Assembly: GCA_020555605.1 (NCBI GenBank)
Contig: JAJCJC010000005.1
Location: 62,001 to 126,000 of the forward strand
Source: a bacterium 210917-SL.2.15
Lineage (GTDB): Bacteria; Bacillota; Clostridia; Oscillospirales; Oscillospiraceae
Direction of reading: 5' to 3'
DNA length: 64,000 nucleotides
Part shown: piece by piece, positions 49,835-58,736 of the stretch
Layout of the letters: each line of letters opens with the position of its first letter
Numbering within the stretch: the first letter of the stretch is position 1
Notes under the pieces: generated by a model
What the model was told of the DNA's origin: nothing
The model's database searches: none
Seen by the model: only the letters and a program-made list of their open reading frames with translations
Translations under genes and position numbers: made by a program

Positions 49835-51499
49835 ATGGCAGAAAAAATTAAGATCATTCCCCTTGGCGGTCTCAATGAGATCGGCAAAAACCTGACCGTT
49901 TACGAATACGGCGGCGACATTATCGTGGTGGACTGCGGCATGGCCTTTCCCGGCGACGATATGTACGGCATCGACATGGTCATCCCGGACGTAACGTATC
50001 TGGTGAAAAACGCCCAGCGTATCCGCGGCTTGTTCATCACCCACGGCCACGAGGATCACATTGGCGCCATTCCCTATGTGCTGCGCCAGGTGAACATGCC
50101 CATCTTCTGCACCAAGCTGACGGCGGGCCTGATCAAGCTGAAGCTCGAAGAGCACGGTCTGACCAAGCAGACGAAAATCACCACCGTGGAAGCGGGACAA
50201 ACCGTCAAGGCCGGCAAGTTCGAGGTGGAGTTCATCCACGTGAACCACTCCATCGCCGATTCGGCCGCCTTCGCCATCCGCACCAAAATGGGCACTATCG
50301 TCCACACCGGCGACTTCAAGATCGATTCTACCCCCATCGACGGCAAGATCATCGACTTGGGCCGTTTCGGCGAGCTGGGCAAGCAGGGCGTCCTGGCGCT
50401 GCTGTGCGATTCCACCAATGTGGAGCGCCCCGGCTTCACCCAGTCCGAGCGCTCGGTGGGCCGCACCCTGGACCAATTGTTCTCCGGCTGCGACAAACGC
50501 ATCATCCTGACCACTTTCGCCTCCAACATCCACCGCGTACAGCAGGCCATCGACGCTGCGGTGAAATACGGGCGCAAGGTGGCCGTCACCGGCCGCAGCA
50601 TGGAAAACATCGTGAAGGTGTGCTCGGAGTTGGGCTATATGAACATCCCCAAAAACACGCTGATCGACGTGGCCAAGGCCAAGAGCCTGCCCAAGGAGAA
50701 GGTGCTCATTGTCACCACCGGCAGCCAGGGCGAAGAAATGTCGGCCTTGTACCGCATGGCTTTCTCCACCCACAAGCAGGTGGAGGTGGGCTACGGCGAC
50801 CGCATCATCATTTCCGCCTCCGCTATCCCCGGCAATGAAAACAGCGTGAGCACTGTGGTCAACGAGCTGTTCCGCAAAGGCTGCGACGTTATTTACGGCA
50901 ACTCCTGGCACCTTCACGTCTCCGGCCACGCCTGTCAGGAAGAGCTGAAGATCATCCACGCCCTGACCGCGCCCAAATTTTTTATTCCCCTGCACGGCGA
51001 GCAGCGCATGCTGCAGCTGCACAGCGAACTGGCCCAGAGCATGGGCATGAGTCCCAAAAACGTAGCCATTGCGGAAAACGGTTCGGTCATCGAATTGACC
51101 CACCGCTCCATCCGCGTAGGCGGCAGCGTTCCCGCCGGCCAGGTGCTGGTGGACGGCTACGGCGTGGGCGACGTAGGCGCTGTGGTGCTGCGGGACCGCA
51201 AGCATCTGGCCGAGGACGGCATGGTGGTAGTCAATATCAACCTGTCTGCCCAGGACGGCAGCCTCCTGGCCCCGCCGGACATCATCACCCGCGGCTTTAT
51301 CTACGTCAAGGAATCGGGCGATCTGTTGAAAGAGCTGCAGGATGTGGCCTCCGAGGCAGTGGGCAAGTGCCGCCGCGGGCGGCGCGGCCGCGGCAACGGC
51401 GAGGATCTGCGCAGCACTGTCAAATCCGCTGTCAGCAACTATCTGTATAAATCCACCCGCCGCAATCCCATGATTTTGCCCATCGTTAACGAACTATAA
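49835..51499 (+). CDS. rnj: Ribonuclease J
   Basis: 554-aa metallo-beta-lactamase-fold RNase with endo and 5'-exonuclease activity, central to RNA decay in Firmicutes. Metal motif HGHEDHIGA (about residues 71-79), HTGDFKID, beta-CASP elements (GRSMENIV, TTGSQGEEMSALYRMA) and HVSGHA are present, plus a C-terminal domain. ATG 49835 (MAEKIKIIPLGG) has AGGAGG upstream. Adjacent to, and divergent from, gdpP. Ends at a strong terminator. Confidence 0.95.
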   Translation: MAEKIKIIPLGGLNEIGKNLTVYEYGGDIIVVDCGMAFPGDDMYGIDMVIPDVTYLVKNAQRIRGLFITHGHEDHIGAIPYVLRQVNMPIFCTKLTAGLIKLKLEEHGLTKQTKITTVEAGQTVKAGKFEVEFIHVNHSIADSAAFAIRTKMGTIVHTGDFKIDSTPIDGKIIDLGRFGELGKQGVLALLCDSTNVERPGFTQSERSVGRTLDQLFSGCDKRIILTTFASNIHRVQQAIDAAVKYGRKVAVTGRSMENIVKVCSELGYMNIPKNTLIDVAKAKSLPKEKVLIVTTGSQGEEMSALYRMAFSTHKQVEVGYGDRIIISASAIPGNENSVSTVVNELFRKGCDVIYGNSWHLHVSGHACQEELKIIHALTAPKFFIPLHGEQRMLQLHSELAQSMGMSPKNVAIAENGSVIELTHRSIRVGGSVPAGQVLVDGYGVGDVGAVVLRDRKHLAEDGMVVVNINLSAQDGSLLAPPDIITRGFIYVKESGDLLKELQDVASEAVGKCRRGRRGRGNGEDLRSTVKSAVSNYLYKSTRRNPMILPIVNEL

Positions 51500-51510
51500 C
51501 ACACAGCGGA

Positions 51511-51548
51511 AACCGCCCCGATGCCTGCGCATCGGGGCGGTTCTTTTG
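51511..51548. terminator. Terminator after rnj
   Basis: AACCGCCCCGATGC and GCATCGGGGCGGTT, 14-bp arms, followed by a T-rich run. Confidence 0.88.
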
Positions 51549-51552
51549 TTTT

Positions 51553-52051
51553 TTATTCCACATCCTGCCGGGTGCGCCGTTGCGCCCACTCCATTTCTTT
51601 CAGCTGCCGCCGAAGTCCCCGATGGTATTCCAAATATGCCTCCCAGGCGAGCGTTCGGTGTTCCATCTCCTCGGCATCAATGCCCTGCAAAAGCAAAAGT
51701 ACCGTTTCCAAAAGGGGACAGTTCGTGTACCACACTTGGGCCTGCTTTTCTACCATCACAAATATGGAGCCGTCCAGTTTTCTGCCCATCGCCTGGTACA
51801 CCAGGCAGCTTTTTTCATTGGGCACCACCGAAAAAAGCGACAGTATCAGGGTGTCCTGCCTCAGTGAAAGCGCCCGCGCGCGTAGCATATAGAACGCTTT
51901 TCTGGATCCTCGCTCGGTGAGATAACGGTATGGATTTCATCGTCCCCGGAGCCAGATCTAAATAGGTCTTCAAAATCCGCACCATGCCGAACACATCCCG
52001 CTCCGCGGAAACCACAGCAGACGCTATCTGCTGCAAATCCTATCCGGTCAT
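51553..52051 (-). pseudogene. Broken gene for a small unknown protein (TAG codon plus frameshift)
   Basis: From ATG 52051 the frame meets TAG at codon 4 (52040-52042), then continues with protein-like sequence (DLQQIASAVVSAERDVFGMVRILKTYLDLAP) to about 51945. There the coding character shifts by one frame, giving RYLTERGSRKAFYMLRARALSLRQD and then 100 further residues (LILSLFSVVPNEKSCLVYQAMGRK, LEYHRGLRRQLKEMEWAQRR) to TAA at 51553. Both parts look helical and belong together. I do not recognise the family. The intact product would be about 165 aa. Confidence 0.6.
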
Positions 52052-52250
52052 AGATCGATTGCTACAACCTTTCTCCTCTTTGTAATCTGTTTTGCGCATA
52101 CTATCTTGTCATATTTTAATGTAGAGAAAAAACATTTTCTCAAAAGTCAATATCTTACTGCGCAGGTATCGGCAGGGTGTTTTCCTCAAAATGGGACAGC
52201 CCCCTGCTTTTGTTCGGACGCCGACGGTATACTTCCGCAGTAGATGGGCC
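52052..52250. other. Intergenic region before the DUF308-like gene
   Basis: Holds an AT-rich stretch (52070-52170). A TATACT at about 52228 lacks a fitting -35. AGAGGAG on the minus strand (52073-52079) is too far from ATG 52051 to serve it well. Nothing else recognised. Confidence 0.35.
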
Positions 52251-52778
52251 ATGCTGAACTATATGAAAGTGACAAATCTACCGGGACACGACTCCTGGGT
52301 TTTACTGCTGTTTCTGGGCCTCGCCTGTCTGTTCTTTGCGCCGCTGGTGGCCCCTTGGGTTACGCGTCTGGCCGGGGTGGTGCTGGCCGTGCTGGGGCTG
52401 GAACAGAGCGTCAACGGCTTCCGGAACAAAAAATACCGCCGTCCCAACCATCTCCAGCCCGCGCTCGGTCTGGAGATGATCGCCGTGGGCGCCGTGGCTC
52501 TGTGGCTGGGCGAAGGCGCACTGGCGCTGATCTGCGCGGTGTGGGGCGTATTCGGCCTGCTGCTGGCGGCCCACGGCCTGAACCATGTGCTTTCTGCCGC
52601 TGCACAGCGGCACTTTTCCTGGTGGAAATGCGCCGTGGCGCTTCTGGAAGCCGTTCTCGCCCTGGAGCTGATCTTCACCAGCGGGGAAGCGGTCATCTGG
52701 CACATCCGCCTGCTGGGATTGGAACTGCTGACTGCCGCCTTTTCCTACCGAGTCAGCAAATCCTCCCAGCTGACCTGA
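52251..52778 (+). CDS. DUF308/HdeD-like membrane protein
   Basis: About 175 aa with six hydrophobic segments in three pairs (VLLLFLGLACLFFAP, GVVLAVLGLEQSVNG, MIAVGAVALWLGEGAL, GVFGLLLAAHGLNHV, WWKCAVALLEAVLALELIF). This periodicity fits the DUF308/HdeD family, whose function in Clostridia is unknown. The start is uncertain: ATG 52251 or ATG 52263, neither with a clear SD. Convergent with the glycosyltransferase gene; only 6 nt separate their stops. Confidence 0.65.
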   Translation: MLNYMKVTNLPGHDSWVLLLFLGLACLFFAPLVAPWVTRLAGVVLAVLGLEQSVNGFRNKKYRRPNHLQPALGLEMIAVGAVALWLGEGALALICAVWGVFGLLLAAHGLNHVLSAAAQRHFSWWKCAVALLEAVLALELIFTSGEAVIWHIRLLGLELLTAAFSYRVSKSSQLT

Positions 52779-52784
52779 CAGGGC

Positions 52785-53744
52785 TTATTCTTCTTCCACC
52801 CCCGGGAAAAAGCGGGGCGGATACAAGCGGCCGCGGCGCAGCTCCCTCCGGCGCTCCACCTTCCGCTGCCGGCGCTTGGATTTCTTTTCCAACCGCTTGG
52901 CGTAAAACTGTGGATTGCGGTAGCCGTCCACGGAGTATCCCCCATCCATGGGGACGCTGACCCAATAGCCCAAAGGCGCAATGGCATTGCGGCTGTGCGG
53001 TTTGGCCGTCCGGTACAGCTTGCAGTAGCGGTCAAATACCTCTGCGCGGGAATTCATCATATCCGGCAGCACTTTGCCTGCGGAGGAAAGGCTTCCCTTC
53101 TGCTTGGTGTAAAAATACACCGGCTCGGGCAGAACCATGACGTGCTTTGCATGGGCCAGATAGCTCAAATTAAACACCGTGTCCTCACACCAGTCGAGGT
53201 CGTCGGGACAGGCGATCTTTTGAAGCCGCACGATGTCCGTGCGGAAAAGTTTATTCCACAGCACACCATAATAAAAATTGGCCGGCGCACGCATCAACCC
53301 CTCCACAAAGCGCTCCCGTGTCACTTTACCAGACATAAACAGCGCGCGGTGCGCATAAATGCGCCGCTCCAGCACGCGGTAAAATCCGGCCACCACTAAT
53401 TCGCACCCGCTTTGCTCGGCGGCCTCGGCCATGCGCTCAGTGGCGTCGGAGCGCAGCCAGTCGTCGCTGTCAGCAAACTGGAGGTACTTGCCGGTCGCCG
53501 CAGCAATGGCCCGGTTGCGGCTGTCGGCCACACCGGAGTTGCGCTCTTGGTCGATCAGATGAAAGCGCGCGTCGCGCTCACAGTATTCCCTGCAGATGGC
53601 CCGGCTGCCGTCGGTGCTTCCGTCGTTCACCAGCAGCACCTCGATGTCCTGCCAGCTCTGGCAGCGGATGCTGTCCAGGCACCGGCGCAGGGTCTTTTCC
53701 GCATTGTAAACCGGCACAATGATGCTCACGCTTGGTCGTATCAT
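52785..53744 (-). CDS. Family 2 glycosyltransferase
   Basis: 319-aa GT-A enzyme. The N-terminal nucleotide-sugar domain shows VSIIVPVYNAEKTLRRCLDSI, VLLVNDGSTDGS, NSGVADSRNRAI and the metal-binding FADSDDWL. The catalytic region has WNKLF and DDLDWCEDTVFNL. A basic C-terminal tail (KRLEKKSKRRQRKVERRRELRRG) probably holds it to the membrane surface. Acceptor and sugar unknown; likely cell-surface polysaccharide or teichoic-acid decoration. AGGAGG precedes ATG 53744. Gap to cls is 19 nt, so the two form an operon. Confidence 0.9.
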   Translation of the reverse strand: MIRPSVSIIVPVYNAEKTLRRCLDSIRCQSWQDIEVLLVNDGSTDGSRAICREYCERDARFHLIDQERNSGVADSRNRAIAAATGKYLQFADSDDWLRSDATERMAEAAEQSGCELVVAGFYRVLERRIYAHRALFMSGKVTRERFVEGLMRAPANFYYGVLWNKLFRTDIVRLQKIACPDDLDWCEDTVFNLSYLAHAKHVMVLPEPVYFYTKQKGSLSSAGKVLPDMMNSRAEVFDRYCKLYRTAKPHSRNAIAPLGYWVSVPMDGGYSVDGYRNPQFYAKRLEKKSKRRQRKVERRRELRRGRLYPPRFFPGVEEE

Positions 53745-53763
53745 GGCGTTTCCTCCTGTTTTG

Positions 53764-55299
53764 TCACATCAGCGGCGCCAGCAGGCACAGAACCTGTTCA
53801 ACGATCTTTTTGAACAGGCTGCGGCGCCTCCACTCCTCGTAATGCAATTCCCTGCTGTCCTTCTGGATATCCAGGATCGTCGTTTCAATATCTTCAACCA
53901 CCTGGCCGCCAGTAAACAGCACGCCGCCTTCATAGTGCTCCCACAGGCTGCGGAAATCAAGATTCACCGAGCCGCAGATGGCCAGCGCCCCATCCGCCGC
54001 CAGGAGTTTTGCGTGAAGGAACCCCGGCCGATATTCAAATACCCGGATGCCGTGGCGCAGCAGCGGGCCAAAATTGTGGCGGGATACCGCATGCACATAG
54101 GATTTGTCGTAAATCCCCGGCATGAAAATGCGCACATCCACACCGCTTTTGGCCGTGCGGATTAGGCTTGCCGTCATCTGCCGGTCCAGCACCAGATAGG
54201 GCGTGGTGATATACAAATGGTCCGTGGCCCGGTCAATCACTATATCGTAGAGCGCTTGCACGGGGTTGTCCGGATTTTTGGCAGGGCCTCCGTCAAAGGG
54301 GCGTACATAGGCCTTGGCCTCCGCTGCACGCGGCGCCGGGGCGGACGGAAGCTTCTGGCTCTGCCCCGTGCACACCTGCCACATGACCAGAAACGCCGCC
54401 TCCATGGAGCGCACAGCCTCCCCCGAAACACGCACCGCCGCGTCCTTCCAGTAGCCGAAGCGGCGGCGGCGGTCAAAGTATTCGTCAGCCAGATTGATGC
54501 CTCCGGTATAACCGGTCTCCCCATCGATCAAAATGTATTTCTGGTGAGTGCGGAAATTGAAAGAAACGTGCAGCACATCCTTATTGATGGGCGCAAAAAA
54601 CACCAAGCGGATGCCGGAGGCACGGATCTCCCGGCGAAAGGAGGGCGTGCTGGCTTTCAAAGAGCCGAAGTCATCCAGCAACAGGCGCACATCGACGCCC
54701 GCTGCGGCCTTTTCCTTCAAGATTGCAAACACCTCATCCCAAATACTGCCCCGGTCCAGAATAAACATTTCAATGTGAATGCTTCTGCGCGCCGCTTTCA
54801 GATCGGGGATCAGGCGCTGGTACATATCCGTGCCGGAGGGGAAAAACTCCGCTCCCTGGTTTTCGTACACCGGGTAGCCCGCCCGGGCCAGATACCGCCC
54901 CAGAGGCGCTTCGTTGGGGAAGTCCTCATAACAGCGCGTTTCGGTCTCCGTGCGGATAGGAAGCAGCTCGCCGATCTCATGTTCGGCCCGGCGGAAACGC
55001 CGGTTGAACCAGCTGAACTCCCGCTTGCTGCCCCAGAGAAAATACAAAATGAACCCGCCCCCGGGAATCAGGAAAATAATGAGCACCCAGTTGAGCTTAT
55101 AACGCGGTTCCTTATTCACCATAACATAGATGAGCGGTACGCTGAACAGCTGCAGATTGAGGTACACCGAGATGGCGCTTCTCTGCAGAAACACCACCGG
55201 GCTGATGATCAGCACCATTTCAATGACCAGCACCACGATGACCGAGCCAATACGCAGGAAGGTGTTCATCAGCTCCAACACTCTTTCATTCAGTTTCAC
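53764..55299 (-). CDS. cls: Cardiolipin synthase
   Basis: 511-aa membrane phospholipase-D-type enzyme joining two phosphatidylglycerols into cardiolipin. Two membrane segments lie at the N-terminus (VIVVLVIEMVLIISPVV; VLIIFLIPGGGFILYFLWG). Two HKD motifs follow (HQKYILIDGETGYTGG and HAKLLAADGALAICGSVN). The start is GTG 55299 with AAAGGAGG 7 nt upstream. Cotranscribed with the glycosyltransferase, consistent with an envelope-building unit. Confidence 0.94.
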   Translation of the reverse strand: MKLNERVLELMNTFLRIGSVIVVLVIEMVLIISPVVFLQRSAISVYLNLQLFSVPLIYVMVNKEPRYKLNWVLIIFLIPGGGFILYFLWGSKREFSWFNRRFRRAEHEIGELLPIRTETETRCYEDFPNEAPLGRYLARAGYPVYENQGAEFFPSGTDMYQRLIPDLKAARRSIHIEMFILDRGSIWDEVFAILKEKAAAGVDVRLLLDDFGSLKASTPSFRREIRASGIRLVFFAPINKDVLHVSFNFRTHQKYILIDGETGYTGGINLADEYFDRRRRFGYWKDAAVRVSGEAVRSMEAAFLVMWQVCTGQSQKLPSAPAPRAAEAKAYVRPFDGGPAKNPDNPVQALYDIVIDRATDHLYITTPYLVLDRQMTASLIRTAKSGVDVRIFMPGIYDKSYVHAVSRHNFGPLLRHGIRVFEYRPGFLHAKLLAADGALAICGSVNLDFRSLWEHYEGGVLFTGGQVVEDIETTILDIQKDSRELHYEEWRRRSLFKKIVEQVLCLLAPLM

Positions 55300-55572
55300 G
55301 GCCCGGCCTCCTTTCCTGCAAGCAATATTACGCCAGAATAGTGTATTCTTTTTTTATTATATCGATACGCCGCACCGGTGTCAAATTACATCCCCCGGCC
55401 AGTGTCAAAACCTCCTGCAAATGTGCAGGTGCCGCCGGAACGGATTGACTTTCCTTCCCGTCATGGCATACTGTAGTTAGCATGCGCAAACTCTCTTGCT
55501 TTTCTGCTGCGGCCGCGTGAACAGACGCTGCCGGCGCATTCCCCGGCGGCGCAGAAAGGAGAAGATATCATC
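55300..55572. other. Intergenic control region between cls and the HMA gene
   Basis: Contains a plus-strand promoter TTGACT (55445-55450), 16 nt, CATACT (55467-55472). An inverted repeat CCTGCA-AATG-TGCAGG (about 55413-55428) lies just upstream, loosely like a CopY box (TACAnnTGTA). An AT-rich patch lies at 55345-55365. No gene seen. Confidence 0.45.
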
Positions 55573-55943
55573 ATGCCCCTTTCGATTTCGGTAACCAACC
55601 TGATTGTGATTGCCATCGTGGCTGTCATCCTCTTTTTTGCCGTGCGCAGCAGCATCCGGCACCTGCACGGCGAGGGAGGCTGTTGCGGCGGCAGCACGTA
55701 CAAAGCCCACCCCAAAAGCTGGATCACGTGGGGCAAACCAAAACCTTTTCCGTGGAGGGGATGACCTGCCAGCACTGTGTCAACCGCGTGATGGACGCCG
55801 TCAACTCCATCGACGGGGTATCCGGCGTGGTGCATTTAAAAAAGGGCATTGTCACCGTATCCATGGCGCATCCCGTTGAGGACGCCGTTATTTGCCGGGC
55901 CATCGAAAAAGCCGGCTACACTGTGCCCGGAGCGAAAAACTGA
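55573..55943 (+). pseudogene. Membrane-anchored HMA (heavy-metal-binding) protein with a frameshift
   Basis: From ATG 55573 the first frame encodes a membrane segment (ISVTNLIVIAIVAVILFFAV), then EGGCCGGSTYKAHPK and a premature end (stop by 55764). The next part, in another frame up to 55943, is a good HMA domain: KLDHVGQTKTFSVEGMTCQHCVNRVMDAV with the metal-binding CxxC, then VHLKKGIVTVSM. Adding one A to the AAAA at about 55714-55717 joins the two (HPKKLDHVGQT). So it is one gene with a 1-nt loss in an A tract, or a sequencing error. Intact product about 123 aa, probably copper handling. Confidence 0.72.
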
Positions 55944-56056
55944 GCCGGATCCCGCCCCCTTTTCCGACCGGAATGCCGCCCGATCGGACGCAGCCTGAAC
56001 CCTTTTTCTCGCTGTGTCCGGCCGAGCGGTTTGTTTCGGAACAGATCCCGCCTGTA

Positions 56057-56097
56057 CTACAAGAGGCGCGGAGCAATATGCTCCGCGCCTCTTGTAG
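56057..56097. terminator. Perfect 41-bp palindrome between the HMA and feo genes
   Basis: 19-bp arms (56057-56075 and 56079-56097) around ATA, core GCGGAGCA-ata-TGCTCCGC. Separates convergent genes. Confidence 0.75.
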
Positions 56098-56148
56098 TTG
56101 TATGGATATGAAACAGACGACAGAATGGGATTCTCCGTTCTGTGTTTC

Positions 56149-56352
56149 TCATTTTTGTTCCGCACAACAGCCGCAGGTATGCGTTTGACCGCAGCAGTTC
56201 CCGGCGGCCTCGCCCGAGGAATGACAGGCCGAGCAGTTTCCGCCGGCCGGGCAACCAATACATTTGACGCCGCGTTTCTTGGCCCGGATAATATAGGCCA
56301 GCGCCAAACCGACAATCAATACGACGATCGCGATTACAATCAAATCTGTCAT
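56149..56352 (-). CDS. FeoB-associated Cys-rich membrane protein
   Basis: 67 aa. One membrane helix (TDLIVIAIVVLIVGLALAYII), then KKRGVKCIGCPAGGNCSAC and CCGQTHTCGCCAEQ, with ten or so cysteines. This is the typical small protein encoded after feoB in Firmicutes; it may handle ferrous iron or regulate FeoB, but the role is unproven. ATG 56352 (MTDLIV) is preferred over an upstream in-frame ATG. Last gene of feoA-feoB-orf, 27 nt after feoB. Confidence 0.85.
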   Translation of the reverse strand: MTDLIVIAIVVLIVGLALAYIIRAKKRGVKCIGCPAGGNCSACHSSGEAAGNCCGQTHTCGCCAEQK

Positions 56353-56379
56353 ATGAAACATCTCCTTTTATACATGCCT

Positions 56380-58377
56380 TTATTTGGCAGTACCCAGTGC
56401 ATATTCTGCAGCCAGGCCCCGATTTGTCCGACGGACCAGATACACAACCACGGCAGCGAAGCACAGCACCGCGATCAGGCCGGGCAGGAAACCGGCGCCC
56501 GGAGTGCCGGTGGTGATCAGCGTGCCGATCTGGAATACCAGGAAGCCCACGGTATACCCCACAGCCAACTGCAGGCAGATCGCGCCGGCCAACCATTTGC
56601 CGCTCTTTAACTCGGAACGCATGGCGCCGATGGCCGCAAAGCAGGGGGGCGTGAACAGGTTGAACATCAAATACGCCAGGGCGGCAACCTTGGTGATGGC
56701 CACCACAGTAGCGACCTCCGCGCCGGCGCCTTCCATCATGGCCAGTTCTTCCGTGTCGATCAGGTTTTCAAGGCCAACAAAGCAGACGGCCAGCGTACCG
56801 ACCACGTTTTCCTTAGCGATAAAGCCGGTCACCGCGGCGGCAGCCAACTGCCAGGACAGCACACCCACAATGGGGACCAGCAGGTAAGCGAAGGGATGCG
56901 CAATGGCGGCAAGGATGGAGGAATCCGCCGTCTCCGCCACCTGAAGGCTCCAGTTAAAGCTCTGCATCAGCTGCACAACGGTGTTGCACACCAGAATGAT
57001 AGTACCAGCTTTGATGATATACGCTTTACCGCGGTCCAGCATGGACAGCACGCCGATCTTCAGGCTGGGCGCCTTATATTCGGGCAGCTCGATGATAAAG
57101 AAGGATTTTCTCACCTTGTAGCCGGTGATCGCGTTGACCAGCAGCGCGCACACCAGAATCAGGGCAATACCCACAAAGTACATCATGGGCGCCACCCAGC
57201 CGGCATTGGGGAAGAACGCGCCGACGAACAACGCAATTACGGGCATCTTGGCGCCGCAAGGCATGAAGGTTGCCAGTATGGCGGTGGAGCGGCGCTCGCG
57301 TTCGTTGCGGATGGTACGGCAGGCCATAATGGCGGGGATGCCGCAGCCAGTGCCGATGACGAAGGGGATCACGGACTTGCCGGACAGACCCACCTTCTTG
57401 AAAACCGGATCGAGCACCACCGTAGCGCGGGCCATGTAGCCGCAGTCCTCCAGCAGGGCGATCAGGAAATACATGACCATAACCAGCGGCAGGAAGCCGA
57501 TGACAGCGCTCACACCGCCAATGATACCGTCAACCACCAGAGACTGCAGGAACGGCGAGGCATTGACCATCCACTCCGAAACGATACCCTGGAAGCTCTC
57601 GAGCAGGCCCACCAGCCAGTCGGCAATCGGAGGTCCGATCCAGGTCTGGGAGATCTGGAACACCAGGAACATTACGCTGGCAAAGATGAGCAGACCAGAA
57701 ACGGGATTGGTCATCACTGCATCGATCGTATCCTGCGAATTCTTCTCTTTCGTGAGAACCTTGCGCGTTTCCACCTGGTTTACGATCTTATTGACAAAAT
57801 CAAAGCGCGCACGGTCGGCCTGCTCCACCTGATGCTTGTCAGTCAGGTCCACGCCGGTTTGCTCATAGGGCGCTTTCCGGCTCTGTCCTTTCAAGCCGGC
57901 GGCGGTTTTTACCACTTCGCTCAGGCCGCTGGCGGAGGTGGACACCGTTTTCACCACCGGGCAGCCCAGCTTGGCGGACAGGGCCGCCGCGTCAATTGTC
58001 GTGCCCTTTTTTTCGTTGATATCGCTCTTGTTCAGCGCCACGACCACAGGAATGCCCAGCTCCAGCAGCTGCGTGGTAAAAAACAGACTGCGGCTCAGGT
58101 TGGTGGCATCCACAATGTTGACAATCGCATCGGGATTTTCATGCTTGACATAGCTGCTGGTGATGCTCTCTTCTGAGGTGAAGGGCGACATGGAATACGC
58201 GCCGGGCAGATCGACTGCGATCAGCTCTTCGCCTTCATAATACATTTTCTTGATCGGACTCTCTTTTTTCTCCACGGTAACGCCGGCCCAGTTGCCCACG
58301 CGCTCATTTCTGCCGGTCAGGGCATTATACATGGTCGTTTTACCGCTGTTGGGATTGCCTGCAAAAGCAATTCTCAT
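56380..58377 (-). CDS. feoB: Ferrous iron transporter FeoB
   Basis: 665-aa main ferrous-iron permease. The N-terminal G domain carries G1 GNPNSGKTT, a switch region with NWAGVTVEKKE, G3 DLPGAYSM and G4 NKSD. Residues from about 240 form the membrane part with two Gate domains (GFLPLVMVMYFLIALLEDCGYMARA; GTGCGIPAIM) and a FeoB_C region. I use ATG 58377 (MRIAFAG) with AGGAGGAG upstream. Operon with feoA; iron control is expected from the upstream operator. Confidence 0.96.
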   Translation of the reverse strand: MRIAFAGNPNSGKTTMYNALTGRNERVGNWAGVTVEKKESPIKKMYYEGEELIAVDLPGAYSMSPFTSEESITSSYVKHENPDAIVNIVDATNLSRSLFFTTQLLELGIPVVVALNKSDINEKKGTTIDAAALSAKLGCPVVKTVSTSASGLSEVVKTAAGLKGQSRKAPYEQTGVDLTDKHQVEQADRARFDFVNKIVNQVETRKVLTKEKNSQDTIDAVMTNPVSGLLIFASVMFLVFQISQTWIGPPIADWLVGLLESFQGIVSEWMVNASPFLQSLVVDGIIGGVSAVIGFLPLVMVMYFLIALLEDCGYMARATVVLDPVFKKVGLSGKSVIPFVIGTGCGIPAIMACRTIRNERERRSTAILATFMPCGAKMPVIALFVGAFFPNAGWVAPMMYFVGIALILVCALLVNAITGYKVRKSFFIIELPEYKAPSLKIGVLSMLDRGKAYIIKAGTIILVCNTVVQLMQSFNWSLQVAETADSSILAAIAHPFAYLLVPIVGVLSWQLAAAAVTGFIAKENVVGTLAVCFVGLENLIDTEELAMMEGAGAEVATVVAITKVAALAYLMFNLFTPPCFAAIGAMRSELKSGKWLAGAICLQLAVGYTVGFLVFQIGTLITTGTPGAGFLPGLIAVLCFAAVVVYLVRRTNRGLAAEYALGTAK

Positions 58378-58499
58378 ATCAGTTTCTCCTCCTCTTTTCA
58401 TGTTCTTTTGGAAAACCATCCAAAAAACGGGCGCCTCTCAAAGTTAGTTTTGGCAAACCTCCCATCAAAAAACAGCGGCATGCCGCAATCGCAGTTTTT

Positions 58500-58712
58500 T
58501 CAAACTACGATTGCCTCTGCCAGCTGATTATCAATGTTATATCTGCCGTCCTTGATGGATACGACACAGCTGTTCTTCAGCCGCGACACCACGGTGATCG
58601 GCTCGCCGCTATAGCAGCCTAAGGAGAACAGGAACGCGTCCATCTCTTCGTCGTCGGTGACGATCTCACGAACAACATATTCCCTGCCCAGCTCCGCCTG
58701 CGTCAGGTTCAT
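58500..58712 (-). CDS. feoA: Ferrous iron transport protein FeoA
   Basis: 70-aa SH3-like cytoplasmic protein that assists FeoB. The typical pattern is seen: EYVVREIV, LFSLGCYSGEPITVVSR, VVSIKDGRYNIDNQLAEAI. I use ATG 58712 (MNLTQAELG). First gene of the operon; 122 nt separate it from feoB, with no terminator seen. Confidence 0.92.
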   Translation of the reverse strand: MNLTQAELGREYVVREIVTDDEEMDAFLFSLGCYSGEPITVVSRLKNSCVVSIKDGRYNIDNQLAEAIVV

Positions 58713-58736
58713 ACCGCTTCCCACCTTTCAAACCAC

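Noticed and set aside
55705-55725. Programmed -1 frameshift at CCCCAAAA in the HMA gene, like E. coli copA
   Set aside because: The heptamer is in the wrong phase for X-XXY-YYZ slippage, and re-pairing of the Lys codon would be poor. A 1-nt loss in the A tract explains it more simply.
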